Made by a program: the position numbers and the translations under genes
Shown: one piece after another, positions 8,137 to 16,728 of the stretch
Layout: each line of letters opens with the position of its first letter
Position numbering within the stretch: the first letter of the stretch is position 1
Assembly: GCF_000420065.1 (NCBI RefSeq)
Contig: NZ_ATUF01000005.1
Location: 35,168-99,167, forward strand
Source of the DNA: Varibaculum cambriense DSM 15806
GTDB lineage: Bacteria > Actinomycetota > Actinomycetes > Actinomycetales > Actinomycetaceae
DNA length: 64,000 bases
Direction of reading: 5' to 3'
The notes under the pieces: generated by a model
The model's database searches: none
What the model saw: only the letters and a program-made list of their open reading frames with translations
Told to the model about the DNA's origin: nothing

Positions 8137-9075
8137 GTGAAGAGATTTAAAAACAAGCAAATTAAAGGAACCTTGACCGTAGCCGCGCTTTTGTGCCTGG
8201 GAGCCTCTCTCAGCGGGTGCGGCGGGACCCCCAGCTCCAGCTCGGATTCAGCCGCACCAGGCAAACCCCTGGTCCTCACCACATTTACCGTGTTGCAGGA
8301 CATGGCTCAAAACGTTGCCGGAGACCATCTGGAAGTCCGCTCTATCACCAAACCTGGGGCGGAAATCCACGATTACCAACCCACGCCCTCGGACTTGAAG
8401 TCGGCGCAGAAAGCGAAACTGATTTTAAATAACGGGCTGGATTTGGAACGCTGGTTCACGAAGTTTACCGCCGATCTGGATGCCAAAAAGGTCAATGTTT
8501 CGCAGGGCGTAGAGCCCATTCCGATTACCGAAGGCGACTACAAGGGTAAGCCCAATCCGCACGCTTGGATGAGCCCGAAAAACGGCGCCCTCTACGTGAA
8601 GAATATGGCAAAAGCCTTCTGCGATTTAGATGCAAAGAACTGCTCCGAGTACCAGGAAAATGCCAAACAGTATGGTGCCAAGATTGAAAAAGTCGGCGAG
8701 GACATCACGTCCACGCTTTCTCAGCTCGACCCGTCACAACGTACTTTGGTCAGCTGTGAGGGAGCATTCTCGTATCTGACTCGCGACTATAACCTCAACG
8801 AGAAATTCTTGTGGGGCGTAAATGCCGAAGGAGCCCTCACTCCCTCTCGCGTAGCGGAAGTGGAAGACTACGTGAAGCAAAACCACGTTCCCGCAGTTTT
8901 CTGCGAGTCAACCGTGGGAGACAAAATGCGACCCGTTGTGGAAGCCACAGGTGCGAAATTCGGTGGGGAATTGTATGTTGATTCCTTGTCAGACTCAGAT
9001 GGAGACGTTCCGACCTATCTGGATCTGTTGCGCTACGACGCAGATTTGATTACCCGAGGATTGACTCAGAAATGA
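8137..9075 (+). CDS. Metal ABC transporter substrate-binding lipoprotein (Mn/Fe type, TroA/PsaA family)
   Basis: Extracellular lipoprotein that captures a divalent metal for the ABC permease encoded next to it. The signal peptide (about 1-27) ends in lipobox LSGC with Cys28. Family metal ligands are visible: His78 (AEIHDY), His142 (NPHAWMSP), Glu208 (SCEGAFSYL) and an Asp near 282 (YVDSLSD). A glutamate, not histidine, at the third position is the manganese/iron pattern of PsaA/MntC rather than the zinc pattern of ZnuA, and the upstream iron box agrees. The start GTG at 8137 has no ribosome site and lies 6-7 bases after a -10-like hexamer, so the mRNA may be leaderless. The stop overlaps the ATPase start by 4 bp. 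Confidence 0.93.
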   Translation: MKRFKNKQIKGTLTVAALLCLGASLSGCGGTPSSSSDSAAPGKPLVLTTFTVLQDMAQNVAGDHLEVRSITKPGAEIHDYQPTPSDLKSAQKAKLILNNGLDLERWFTKFTADLDAKKVNVSQGVEPIPITEGDYKGKPNPHAWMSPKNGALYVKNMAKAFCDLDAKNCSEYQENAKQYGAKIEKVGEDITSTLSQLDPSQRTLVSCEGAFSYLTRDYNLNEKFLWGVNAEGALTPSRVAEVEDYVKQNHVPAVFCESTVGDKMRPVVEATGAKFGGELYVDSLSDSDGDVPTYLDLLRYDADLITRGLTQK

Positions 9076-9878
9076 GTGATGCTCTCGACAACCGCATAGA
9101 GCCAGGCGGGGCTGAAGCTGAGTCCAGCTCAAATTTAGCCCCGCCTATATTAGAAGTCTCAGATTTGCATGTTCGTTACGGAGCTAATGTGGCACTGGAG
9201 GGTGCCAGTTTAACCGTGTCGCGCGGTCAAATTTGTGGTCTGGTAGGGATGAACGGTTCGGGAAAATCAACACTGTTCAAATCCATCACCAACAGCGTTT
9301 CGTATCAAAAGGGCAGTATTAAAGTTGCCGGAATTGACGCGAACCAAGCCCGCAAACAGCGACTGATTGGTTATGTTGCGCAAAATGAGGAAATCGATTG
9401 GGACTTCCCGGTTAACGTAAACCAAGTCGTCATGATGGGACGGTATGGATTTATGGGACCGACCCGTCGTCCCAAATCTGCAGACGTGGCAGCGGTGCAA
9501 GCCGCGTTAGAAATGGTGGAGTTGCAAGATTTGCAACAGCGCCAAATTGGGGCGTTGAGCGGCGGTCAAAAGAAAAGGGTGTTTATCGCCCGCGCGATTG
9601 CCCAAGGCGCGCCCCTCCTGCTCCTCGATGAACCGTTTGCCGGAGTAGACAAATACTCCGAAACCAATATCGTCGATTTGCTGCGCAAAATCTCGGCAAA
9701 AGGCACCACGGTGGTGGTTTCAACCCACGATTTGGCTTCTTTGGAAAAGCTCTGCGATGAAGTGGTTTTGCTGTATCGTCGCGTAGTTTATCAAGGTGAT
9801 CCCGCCGGCGCCTTAGACCCGCAAAACCTCGCGAAAGCGTTTGGATTAAATCCCGCCGCGTCAGGAGGTGGACAGTGA
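9072..9878 (+). CDS. Metal ABC transporter ATP-binding protein
   Basis: Cytoplasmic ATPase that powers Mn/Fe import. The 268-aa protein has Walker A GMNGSGKST (59-67), the signature LSGGQKKR near 160-168, Walker B LLLLDEP near 184-190 and the H-loop STHD. The first ~25 residues are an extra acidic tail. Start ATG overlaps the stop of the binding protein, and its own stop overlaps the permease GTG start, so the three genes form one translationally coupled operon under the iron box. Confidence 0.95.
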   Translation: MSDALDNRIEPGGAEAESSSNLAPPILEVSDLHVRYGANVALEGASLTVSRGQICGLVGMNGSGKSTLFKSITNSVSYQKGSIKVAGIDANQARKQRLIGYVAQNEEIDWDFPVNVNQVVMMGRYGFMGPTRRPKSADVAAVQAALEMVELQDLQQRQIGALSGGQKKRVFIARAIAQGAPLLLLDEPFAGVDKYSETNIVDLLRKISAKGTTVVVSTHDLASLEKLCDEVVLLYRRVVYQGDPAGALDPQNLAKAFGLNPAASGGGQ

Positions 9879-10768
9879 ATTTTTATGAAGCTTTCATCGA
9901 AATGTGGACGCAGCAGTTTATGCTCCGGGGCATCATCGTCACCGGAGTCGCGGCGGCGGTTTGTGCCGTGTTGTCCTGCTGGTTGGTCTTGATTGGCTGG
10001 TCACTGTTAGGTGACGCCCTGTCCCACGCAATTCTTCCCGGAATCGTCGTGTCCTACCTCTTGGGAACGCCCTTCGCAATAGGCGCCCTCGTGGCAGCTT
10101 TGCTGGTGGTGGGATTGATTGGCGCAGTGCGGGGGCGCGGACGGGTCAAAGAAGACACGGCTATTGGGGTGGTATTCACGACAATGTTTGCCTCCGGTCT
10201 GGTCTTAATCAGTCTGTTCCCCAGTCACATTGATTTGCACCACATTTTGTTTGGCGACATGCTCGGCATTACCAGAGCCGATATGTGGCAGGTCTTGATA
10301 TTGAGCCCACTCGCTCTGGTGCTGTTGTTATACAAAAAACGGGATTTGGTGCTGTATGCCTTCGACAAGACTCACGCCCACGCTATCGGCATCTCTACAA
10401 GCTGGTTGGCGACTCTGTTGCTGGTAGCTCTGTCTTTGACAGTCGTGGTGGCGATGCAAGCAGTGGGCGCAATCCTCATCGTGGCACTGGTGATTACCCC
10501 TGGCGCAACCGCCCGGCTGCTCACAAACCGGTTCAACGCTATGCTATGGATAGCTCCCTTGCTTTCCGTATCCTGTGTCGTGCTGGGAGCCTATATTTCC
10601 TACTGGTTCGATACCGCGTCAGGAGCCACAGTCGTGCTGCTTGAAGGCGTATTGTTCCTGATTGTTTGGCTGGTGGATTTGCTTCGTCAACAGCGTCTGC
10701 AGCGCTATCATGGCGCGCAGTCTGCCGCCCCCGGCTCTGACCCGGAACCTCAACAGGTTGCTTCTTGA
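9875..10768 (+). CDS. Metal ABC transporter permease (ABC-3 family)
   Basis: Inner-membrane channel of the Mn/Fe importer, 297 aa with about eight or nine hydrophobic segments. The family-typical GWSLLGDALSHAILPGIV (about 46-63) and VGAILIVALVITPGATARLLT (about 200-220) stretches are present. The C-terminal ~30 residues are polar and cytoplasmic. It is the last gene of the operon and ends 9 bp before the convergent truncated gene at 10778. Confidence 0.95.
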   Translation: MNFYEAFIEMWTQQFMLRGIIVTGVAAAVCAVLSCWLVLIGWSLLGDALSHAILPGIVVSYLLGTPFAIGALVAALLVVGLIGAVRGRGRVKEDTAIGVVFTTMFASGLVLISLFPSHIDLHHILFGDMLGITRADMWQVLILSPLALVLLLYKKRDLVLYAFDKTHAHAIGISTSWLATLLLVALSLTVVVAMQAVGAILIVALVITPGATARLLTNRFNAMLWIAPLLSVSCVVLGAYISYWFDTASGATVVLLEGVLFLIVWLVDLLRQQRLQRYHGAQSAAPGSDPEPQQVAS

Positions 10769-10777
10769 GGCAGCCCT

Positions 10778-11417
10778 CTAGGGTAGGCCGAGGTAGCGCA
10801 ACACTGCCTTGGCACTGCCCTTGTTGAGGTCACCCAGCTGCGCCAACTGACCCAACCCTGACCCCAGGACAAACGTATCCCCGGTGGTGGCAGCTCCTTT
10901 CAATGGCGGCGCGACGCCTTCCCAAAGGAATTTCCCGTCGACCACCCCGTAACTCAGCAGCCCCCCGTTGCCCTCCGTAAACACGGCTTTTGTCGCGTCG
11001 GAGGTCAACGGAGTCCCCGGAGCTTTCAGATTGAGGGTAACGCCGTCCCCGGTGGTCCAAGTTTTGGCAGCGCAGCCGGGCCAGGACGCACAGGTTTCCC
11101 CGCGGTCTGCCAAAAAATACGTCCGATTGGGCATGAGGACAGGGATTTTCCCAGATTTTAGAGCTGCCATAGCGCTGTCAGTGTCCAGCCGAAGTCCGGC
11201 GCGCAGTTGAGTGTGCAAGGCTTGTACCGCCAGGGCGGGGCACTTGCCCTCCCCCACTATCGCACCGTCAGAACCATAGACCTGCCAATCAATCTGCCCG
11301 TCGCCCTGCGGATCTGCCGACGCGAAAAATCCGGCTTCCAGCATCGACATCTGCGCGGCAGGGCCAAGTTTAGAGGTGTCCAGGGAACCGATTTTCGTAT
11401 TAATAATTTGAGAATAG
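10778..11417 (-). pseudogene. Unknown protein, 5'-truncated by the junction
   Basis: A reading frame of unknown family whose last 190 residues could start at ATG 11350. The same frame continues upstream with protein-like sequence (YSQIINTKIGSLDTSKLGPAAQ) right to the junction with phage DNA, so the real start has been lost. It contains a WPGCAAKTW segment with two cysteines nearby (CASWPGC) and repeated glycine-rich stretches (GNGGLLSYGVVDGKF), which would fit a secreted or periplasm-facing domain; a signal or membrane anchor may have been on the lost N-terminus. It is convergent with the transporter operon. Confidence 0.6.
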
Positions 11418-12468
11418 CTCCAGACGTATCGAGCGTCTTTGATACCTCGGTGGGATAACCGTACCTGCCTACTGCTGCGCCGCGTTCCTCATGCAACGCA
11501 TTGAAACCGTAGGCGGTAGCGATGATGGGAGTATTGCCTCCGTCAGTGCCGTAACGAGCGGTCACGGTTGGTGCTATCTGGCATGGTCCGCCCACCCTGG
11601 CATCATGAGGATGATGGTCAAACAGTAGCGGCTCAATAATACTCTGGTCGTTACTGCATCCGAGCGTGCCCGAAAGGTTTGTTTGCACGAGCGGGCCTTT
11701 ACCGCCGCCTGGTTTACCTGCCCGCATCCGCAAGGCGAACACATCTAAAGATTTGCTTGCCTCGTGAGTGCCTGCTCGAGGATTGGTGGGAGGGTTTTGC
11801 CTTTCACTGCAGCCCGGCGCAAGATCCCGGAACACGCGTTGGGGCTCAAAGAGTATTTGTCCGGCACGCCCGCTTGCAAAATCGCAGATAAGGTAGATTC
11901 TTTTGCGTCGTTGGGGTACTCCGAAAAATTGCGCGTCCAATACTCGCCACGCAATACTCCATTGGTCTGCCACGATCGCTCCAGCTTTATGCCACTTTTG
12001 TACTCGAGGTAGGTCAGCCGCTGCCGTTTCGTCGACAACCGAGATGAGGTTTTGCAGGACGCTGTGGAAGTCTGCCCCTTTATTGCTTGAGAAGGCTCCG
12101 GGCACGTTTTCCCAAACAGCGAATCTTGGATATAGACCATGACTTGCCTTTCTCATTTCTCTGATGACTCTGACGGCTTGGTGGAATAGACCCGAGCGTT
12201 CGCCAGCTAAACCTGCCCTTTTACCTGCTACCGACAGGTCTTGGCAAGGAGAGCCAAACGTGACCACATCCACCGGCTCTAGCTGACTGCCGTCAATGTC
12301 GCAGATGTCGCCTAGGTGTTGCATTTGCGGAAGGCGCGTGGTGGTGACCAGGATCGGGAAGGGCTCAATCTCACTTGCCCACACAGGTTCGATACCAACC
12401 TTTGTTGCCGCTAGTGGGAAGCCACCTGAGCCATCAAAAAGCGAGCCAAGCCTTAAAGTTTTTGTCAA
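11418..12468 (-). pseudogene. Cytosine-5 DNA methyltransferase, 5' fragment (gene split by insertion)
   Basis: Contains the catalytic part of a phage C5 methyltransferase: AdoMet loop GSLFDGSGGF (8-17), catalytic PCQ with Cys75, the ENV motif (Glu120) and QRRKRIYLI (motif VIII). A long variable region around 230-350 is the target-recognition part. Phage-type sequence ends at KTLDTSG near 11418; the frame runs on into the inserted block and could add an unrelated tail of about 50 residues down to 11257. The missing motifs IX/X are in the fragment at 6675-7149. As it stands it should be inactive. The upstream ParB-methyltransferase stop is 3 bp away. Confidence 0.9.
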
Positions 12469-12471
12469 GGG

Positions 12472-13728
12472 TTAGCCTTTCTGCTTGGGGCGCTCGACTT
12501 CTTTGACCAAATCGAGGTAGGCGTATTCTTTGCCGCCACGGGTACAGGTGATCCCAGCTGCGTCTCCGGTTGCTTCGGCATAGCGGCGCACAATCACGGA
12601 AGCGTATTTCTCATCCAGCTCCATGCAATAGCAAGTGCGGTCTGTGGCTTCTGCAGCCATGAGTGTGGAACCAGACCCAGCAAAGGTATCGAGGATGATT
12701 GCGTTGGTTTGGGTGGAGTTACGAATCGGATAAGCCAACAGGTCTAGTGGCTTGGAAGTGGGGTGATCGGAATTCTTCCTCGGCTTGGCGAAATTCCACA
12801 CCGTGGTTTGTTTGCGATTCGCATACCAAGCGTGAGAGCCGTCTTTCTTCCACCCATACAGCACTGGTTCGTGCTGCCACTGGTATGGGGAACGGCCAAG
12901 TACGAGGGAGTCTTTGACCCAAATACAACAGCCCGACAGGTAGAAGCCAGCGTCTTGAAAAGCGCGACGGAAGTTCAATCCTTCGGTGTCGGCGTGGAAG
13001 ACATAGGCTGACCCTCCCTTATCTAGGGATGCCGCCATGTTGGTGAATGCAGCTAGTAGGAACTGGTAGAAGGTGTCTGTGTCTTGTTTGTCGCCTGCGA
13101 TTTTCAGGCCGCTGTTCGATTTGAAGTCCACGTTGTAAGGCGGGTCTGTGACCACCAGATTAGCCTGTTTGCCATCCATCAAGGTTTCGACATCGGCCGG
13201 GTTCGTGGCGTCCGCGCACATCAGGCGATGCCTACCAATCCTCCAGATATCGCCTTTTTCGACGAAAGCTGCTGCTTCAAGGGCGGCGTTCAGGTCGAAG
13301 TTATCGTCTTCGATACTGTCGCTATCAAGAGAACCTATTAACTGTTGTATTTCGGATTCGTCGAAACCGGTGAGTTCAACGTCGAAATCGGAAGCATCCA
13401 GGTCGGCTATGAGTAGGGCGAGTTTGGAATTATCCCAATCGCCACTGATCTTGTTTAGAGCAACGTTGAGCGCTTTTTCGCGGGTTTCGTCGAGTTCGAC
13501 GACCACGCAGTCCACGGTTTTATAGCCCAGATCAGCCAGTACTTTCAGGCGCTGATGCCCACCTACAATATTTCCGGTGGTTTTGTTCCAGATGACTGGC
13601 TCCACATATCCAAACTCACTTAGCGAGCGTTTGAGTTTGTCGTAGTCCGCGTCCCCGGGTTGTAGGTCTTTGCGGGGGTTGTAGTCAGCTGGGGTGAGAT
13701 CACTTATGGCTATTTGCTTGATGCGCAT
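12472..13728 (-). CDS. ParB-like nuclease domain / DNA N4-N6 methyltransferase fusion
   Basis: Site-specific DNA methylase of the phage packaging-region module. Residues 1-110 are a ParB/Srx N-terminal domain (YNPR near 16-19, GGHQR at 56-60). Residues 160-400 are a beta-class amino-methyltransferase with DPPY at 195-198 before the FAGSGST AdoMet motif near 348-354. A conserved SDHPTSKPLDLL stretch also fits. This ParB-methylase architecture is common in phages and may protect phage DNA from host restriction. It overlaps metK by 29 bp and precedes the C5 methylase, so substrate supply and methylation are cotranscribed. Confidence 0.94.
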   Translation of the reverse strand: MRIKQIAISDLTPADYNPRKDLQPGDADYDKLKRSLSEFGYVEPVIWNKTTGNIVGGHQRLKVLADLGYKTVDCVVVELDETREKALNVALNKISGDWDNSKLALLIADLDASDFDVELTGFDESEIQQLIGSLDSDSIEDDNFDLNAALEAAAFVEKGDIWRIGRHRLMCADATNPADVETLMDGKQANLVVTDPPYNVDFKSNSGLKIAGDKQDTDTFYQFLLAAFTNMAASLDKGGSAYVFHADTEGLNFRRAFQDAGFYLSGCCIWVKDSLVLGRSPYQWQHEPVLYGWKKDGSHAWYANRKQTTVWNFAKPRKNSDHPTSKPLDLLAYPIRNSTQTNAIILDTFAGSGSTLMAAEATDRTCYCMELDEKYASVIVRRYAEATGDAAGITCTRGGKEYAYLDLVKEVERPKQKG

Positions 13729-14890
13729 GGTTTTTCACCGCCTTGACAAGCTCACGGCTAGTAGTCCAGGTGTCTTCCCACTTGCGTGTGTAATCCCCGA
13801 AATGCCCATACGTCGAATAGCGCACATAGCCGGGTGCTCGCAGCCCAAACTGGTCGATGATTGCTGCTGGCCGAAGATTGAACACATCTCGAGCCGCAGC
13901 CGTGAGAATCTGGTCGGTGTATTGGCCGGTGCCGAGCGTGTCCACACTGAAAGCAACCGGGTCGGCTTTGCCAATCGCGTAACTAATCGCCACCTGGCAC
14001 TGGGATGCAAGATCCGCATCCACCACGGTTTTGGCGATCAGCCGCGCCATATAAGCACCCGACCGGTCAACCTTAGAAGCATCTTTACCACAGAAAGCTC
14101 CACCACCATGAGAAGCCAGCCCGCCATAGGTGTCAACCATCAACTTCCTACCGGTGAGTCCGGTGTCGGCTTTAGGGCCGCCTTCCACGAACCGCCCGGA
14201 CGGGTTGATCAACACAAGCGTGTCCGGGCTTACCGGTAGATATGGCTGACATGCTGGGCCAACAATCAGCGAAGTTATTTCACGGCGCAACACCTCGAAA
14301 TCCTTGGATTTATCGTGCTGGACGGAAACCACCACCGTCTCTACGGCTTGCGGTTTTCCTGCGTCGTTGTAGCGCACCGAAACTTGTGCTTTACCATCTG
14401 AGAAGATCCCTGTGATGGTTCCTTGCTTGCGCGCGTCATCTAGCCGCTTACAAATCTCGTGGGCTAAAACAAGAGGCAATGGTAAACGCTCAGGAGTATC
14501 AGTGCAGGCATAGCCGTAGACCGTGCCTTGATCACCAGCACCCTGAAGACAATAAGCGGACTCATCGCCATGGCGAGCCTCTAAAGATGTGGTCACGCCG
14601 TCGTTAATATCGTTAGATTGACGCCTCACCCATACGTATACCAAAAATCTCCACGGCTTATAGCCAGCTGCAGTCAGGGCTGTGCGTACGCAATCACGCA
14701 AGTCCACACGAGCATTAGTGCTGATTTCACCAGTGACAATAATACGTCGCCCAGTAGCCATGACCTCTACCGCGACGCGGGCGTTGGGATCGGCGTAGAG
14801 AATTTCGTCGAGAATCTGATCAGCAATTAGATCGCACAGTTTATCGGGGTGACCGATACACACTGCTTCAGCGCTGCGAACCATAGTCAT
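13700..14890 (-). CDS. metK: S-adenosylmethionine synthetase (phage-borne)
   Basis: Makes AdoMet from methionine and ATP. The 396-aa product, near the normal length, keeps the family signatures: GHPDKLCD (13-20), GAGDQGTVYGYA (about 117-128), DTGLTGRKLMVDTYGG and HGGGAFCGKDASKVDRSGAY (the GGGAFSxKDxxKVDRS motif with Ser replaced by Cys). Its position directly before two DNA methylase genes suggests it supplies AdoMet for phage DNA modification. An AAAGGG ribosome site precedes ATG 14890, and an intrinsic terminator lies just upstream. Confidence 0.94.
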   Translation of the reverse strand: MTMVRSAEAVCIGHPDKLCDLIADQILDEILYADPNARVAVEVMATGRRIIVTGEISTNARVDLRDCVRTALTAAGYKPWRFLVYVWVRRQSNDINDGVTTSLEARHGDESAYCLQGAGDQGTVYGYACTDTPERLPLPLVLAHEICKRLDDARKQGTITGIFSDGKAQVSVRYNDAGKPQAVETVVVSVQHDKSKDFEVLRREITSLIVGPACQPYLPVSPDTLVLINPSGRFVEGGPKADTGLTGRKLMVDTYGGLASHGGGAFCGKDASKVDRSGAYMARLIAKTVVDADLASQCQVAISYAIGKADPVAFSVDTLGTGQYTDQILTAAARDVFNLRPAAIIDQFGLRAPGYVRYSTYGHFGDYTRKWEDTWTTSRELVKAVKNHAHQANSHK

Positions 14891-14930
14891 AGGAATGCCC
14901 TTTCAGTAGAAAAATCAAAAGAAACAAAAA

Positions 14931-14958
14931 CTCCCCACCATCAGCCAGGAGTGGGGAG
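14931..14958 (-). terminator. Intrinsic terminator upstream of metK
   Basis: An 8-bp stem (CTCCCCAC / GTGGGGAG) with a 12-base loop. Read on the minus strand it is followed by TTTTTGTTTC. It would stop or attenuate transcripts coming from the HNH-small terminase unit about 40 bases before the metK start. Confidence 0.75.
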
Positions 14959-14988
14959 CGAAGAAAATGAGGAAAACCCGAGTCATGT

Positions 14989-15207
14989 GTGATACTGGGA
15001 TTCGTGCAAGACGAAACGAGTAAACCTAATCCGCCAGAACCTTCCGGCGGCAATGGTAAAGCCGTGGCCTATGGAATGATTGCCGGGATTATGACCGGCA
15101 TTATCTTTGGGTTCATTATGGACGATAATGCCTTAGCGATAACTATTGGCACAGGAGTTGGAATCGCGCTAGGGGCAGGCTTGACCGCAAGAAAACGCCC
15201 CAAATAA
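14989..15207 (+). CDS. Small membrane protein (moron-like)
   Basis: A 72-aa protein with two hydrophobic segments (about 27-43 and 49-66) rich in glycine. A proline-rich start and a basic tail (TARKRPK) complete it. It is on the plus strand between two minus-strand phage genes. No family is recognised. The GTG start is uncertain: AGGAAAA lies about 12 bases upstream, and a second in-frame GTG at 15004 is possible. It may be a lysogenic-conversion or exclusion gene, by location only. Confidence 0.5.
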   Translation: MILGFVQDETSKPNPPEPSGGNGKAVAYGMIAGIMTGIIFGFIMDDNALAITIGTGVGIALGAGLTARKRPK

Positions 15208-15229
15208 GCTCAAAAACACTAGGACGCAT

Positions 15230-15790
15230 CTACGAGCGTGCTTTCAACAACTGCTCCATAACCTCATCACCCGGGGCCGCACCCGAATAGTCAGTGGTGC
15301 AGTTCGCCCGCACAATCTCAAAAATCTCATACCAGTACACGTTTGCTTGCTTACCAAAAGATTGGCTCATCGCAACGAACGGGGAAGCGATAGCAGCTCC
15401 CGTGGTCGGGTGCTTGCCGAGCAAACCGAACTTGGAGATTGCCTGCTCGCACTGCACATACCGGGCGAAAGCCTGGGCGTAGGCCTCAATGAGACGCTTA
15501 GAAACAAACTTCGTGCAGCCGCGCTCGTCAAGCCAGCGCCACGTCTCCCGATACACCAAATCAGCACCCAAGGGTTTGCCATCACGCTGAACCTCCGACA
15601 GATACTCAGAAGGCTTTGGCATCACCTCACCAGCAAGGACAGCACCGTCACCAATATCGAGTCCCTCGAAATCGTAGGGGTCATCCAGACGCGACGCGCT
15701 TACGCCCTTGGCGAGCTTCTCGTTCAATGGGGCGGGTTTCGCACCTGAGCGGACACGTCTGCCGCCTCGGTTAGTTCCGTCCTTCGCCAT
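15230..15790 (-). CDS. Phage terminase small subunit, P27 family
   Basis: DNA-recognition subunit of the packaging motor, 186 aa. After a basic N-terminus (GGRRVRSGAKPAPL), the core ADLVYRETWRWLDERG, RLIEAYAQAFARYVQCEQ and the GKHPTTGAAIASPFVAMSQSFGKQANVYW stretch are typical of the Terminase_4/P27 family. It follows the HNH endonuclease in transcription order, a classic cos-region arrangement, although a foreign-looking membrane-anchored gene lies between them and the large subunit is 10 kb away. Confidence 0.9.
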   Translation of the reverse strand: MAKDGTNRGGRRVRSGAKPAPLNEKLAKGVSASRLDDPYDFEGLDIGDGAVLAGEVMPKPSEYLSEVQRDGKPLGADLVYRETWRWLDERGCTKFVSKRLIEAYAQAFARYVQCEQAISKFGLLGKHPTTGAAIASPFVAMSQSFGKQANVYWYEIFEIVRANCTTDYSGAAPGDEVMEQLLKARS

Positions 15791-15830
15791 AAGTACGTCC
15801 TTCGTGAAAAGTGGTCAGGCGTATCGGGAA

Positions 15831-16523
15831 CTATCTACTGAGGTTTCCGATCGATCGTGCGATTGCCTGGCCCATAAGGTAAAACTTTCGGTCGCCGCCT
15901 TTGAGGTTCTGTGGCTCGGGCCCATCCTCCGGGACCGGCCAAAATCCCGATTGTGCGATGAGTACGTCGTACTCATCTTCATATTGTGGTTCGGACTCGT
16001 CATCGGACGTGTAGAGAACTCTGATCTTCCCTGTCTCTGGCATGCCAGCTTCTTTTAATCCGTCAGTGAAGGTGCCACTCCTACGCCAGAACGCACGAAT
16101 TGATGCATTGGGAGGAAGGGTCCGAGGAGTATCGAATAGCACTTTGATCTTCTCAGCGACGTCGTCAGCTGGATCCGGCCAGTTATCGAATTCGAACCGG
16201 AGATCCCTTGCAACGCTGCGGCCGACGTTAGTAATACGGAGATCGAACGATCTAGGACCGGCCAAGCTAGGCAAAACTTCAACGTAAACATACGGTCTAG
16301 TCTGTTCAATGCTGTCATGTCGAGCTTGCTCATTTGCTTCTCGAGCAGCATCGCTCGCATCCTTAGAGGCGCGCATGGCTTGGACCGCCGTGCACCCCGC
16401 CCATAGTGCGGCAATAAGAAGCCCTAAGGTTAGTAGCGTTGTCAAGAGGCCGCTCCAGGCGGCCATCATGTCAGTCCAATTTGGTTCGTTCATCAGTGCC
16501 CATTTTACTTTCGGGCGCCTCAT
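15831..16523 (-). CDS. Membrane-anchored protein, unknown function
   Basis: A 230-aa product with one N-terminal transmembrane helix (about 23-45). It is followed by a short alanine-rich, coiled-coil-like stretch (ASKDASDAAREANEQARHDS) and a beta-rich domain with conserved-looking NVGRSVARDLRFEF. This layout occurs in many actinobacterial proteins of unknown function. It lies between the HNH and small terminase genes, where host-derived cargo is not expected, and could act in exclusion or simply be a passenger. An internal ATG at 16493 is an alternative start. Confidence 0.65.
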   Translation of the reverse strand: MRRPKVKWALMNEPNWTDMMAAWSGLLTTLLTLGLLIAALWAGCTAVQAMRASKDASDAAREANEQARHDSIEQTRPYVYVEVLPSLAGPRSFDLRITNVGRSVARDLRFEFDNWPDPADDVAEKIKVLFDTPRTLPPNASIRAFWRRSGTFTDGLKEAGMPETGKIRVLYTSDDESEPQYEDEYDVLIAQSGFWPVPEDGPEPQNLKGGDRKFYLMGQAIARSIGNLSR

Positions 16524-16728
16524 TATTCATGGCCTTTAATACCCTGTTTGATTCGGTCTTTTTGCGTACGGTTGGCCCCGCCCGCTGACCTTCGCCGAAG
16601 TTGTAGAGATTCGAGGGCCCCAACCCCTAACCGAATCCTCGACTGGTCCCGTAACTTGGCGTGGGAAGAAGGTCGATATTTTTGGGGTGGGGAAGTGCTT
16701 AGTGGTTATGTCGCGTTTTTCAAAAAAT

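Larger units (their letters stand above)
7150..11417. other. 4.27-kb chromosomal block inserted in a prophage gene
   Basis: Everything between these points is non-phage DNA: a 5'-truncated leuS, an iron-box Mn/Fe transporter operon and a 5'-truncated minus-strand gene. On both sides is one phage methyltransferase gene, whose halves rejoin in frame when the block is removed (KTLDTSG + GVSPTCNQGG). There are no terminal inverted repeats, transposase or long target duplication; at most two bases (CT) are repeated and five bases of microhomology lie at the left join. By eye the block is richer in GC than its flanks. Both true illegitimate insertion and an assembly chimera fit. Confidence 0.85.

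Noticed and set aside
10778..11350. Intact gene starting at ATG 11350
   Set aside because: Protein-like sequence continues in frame upstream of this ATG to the junction at 11417, so the gene is truncated rather than intact.
7150..11417. Composite transposon or IS-mediated insertion
   Set aside because: No transposase, no terminal inverted repeats and no target duplication longer than two bases at the junctions.
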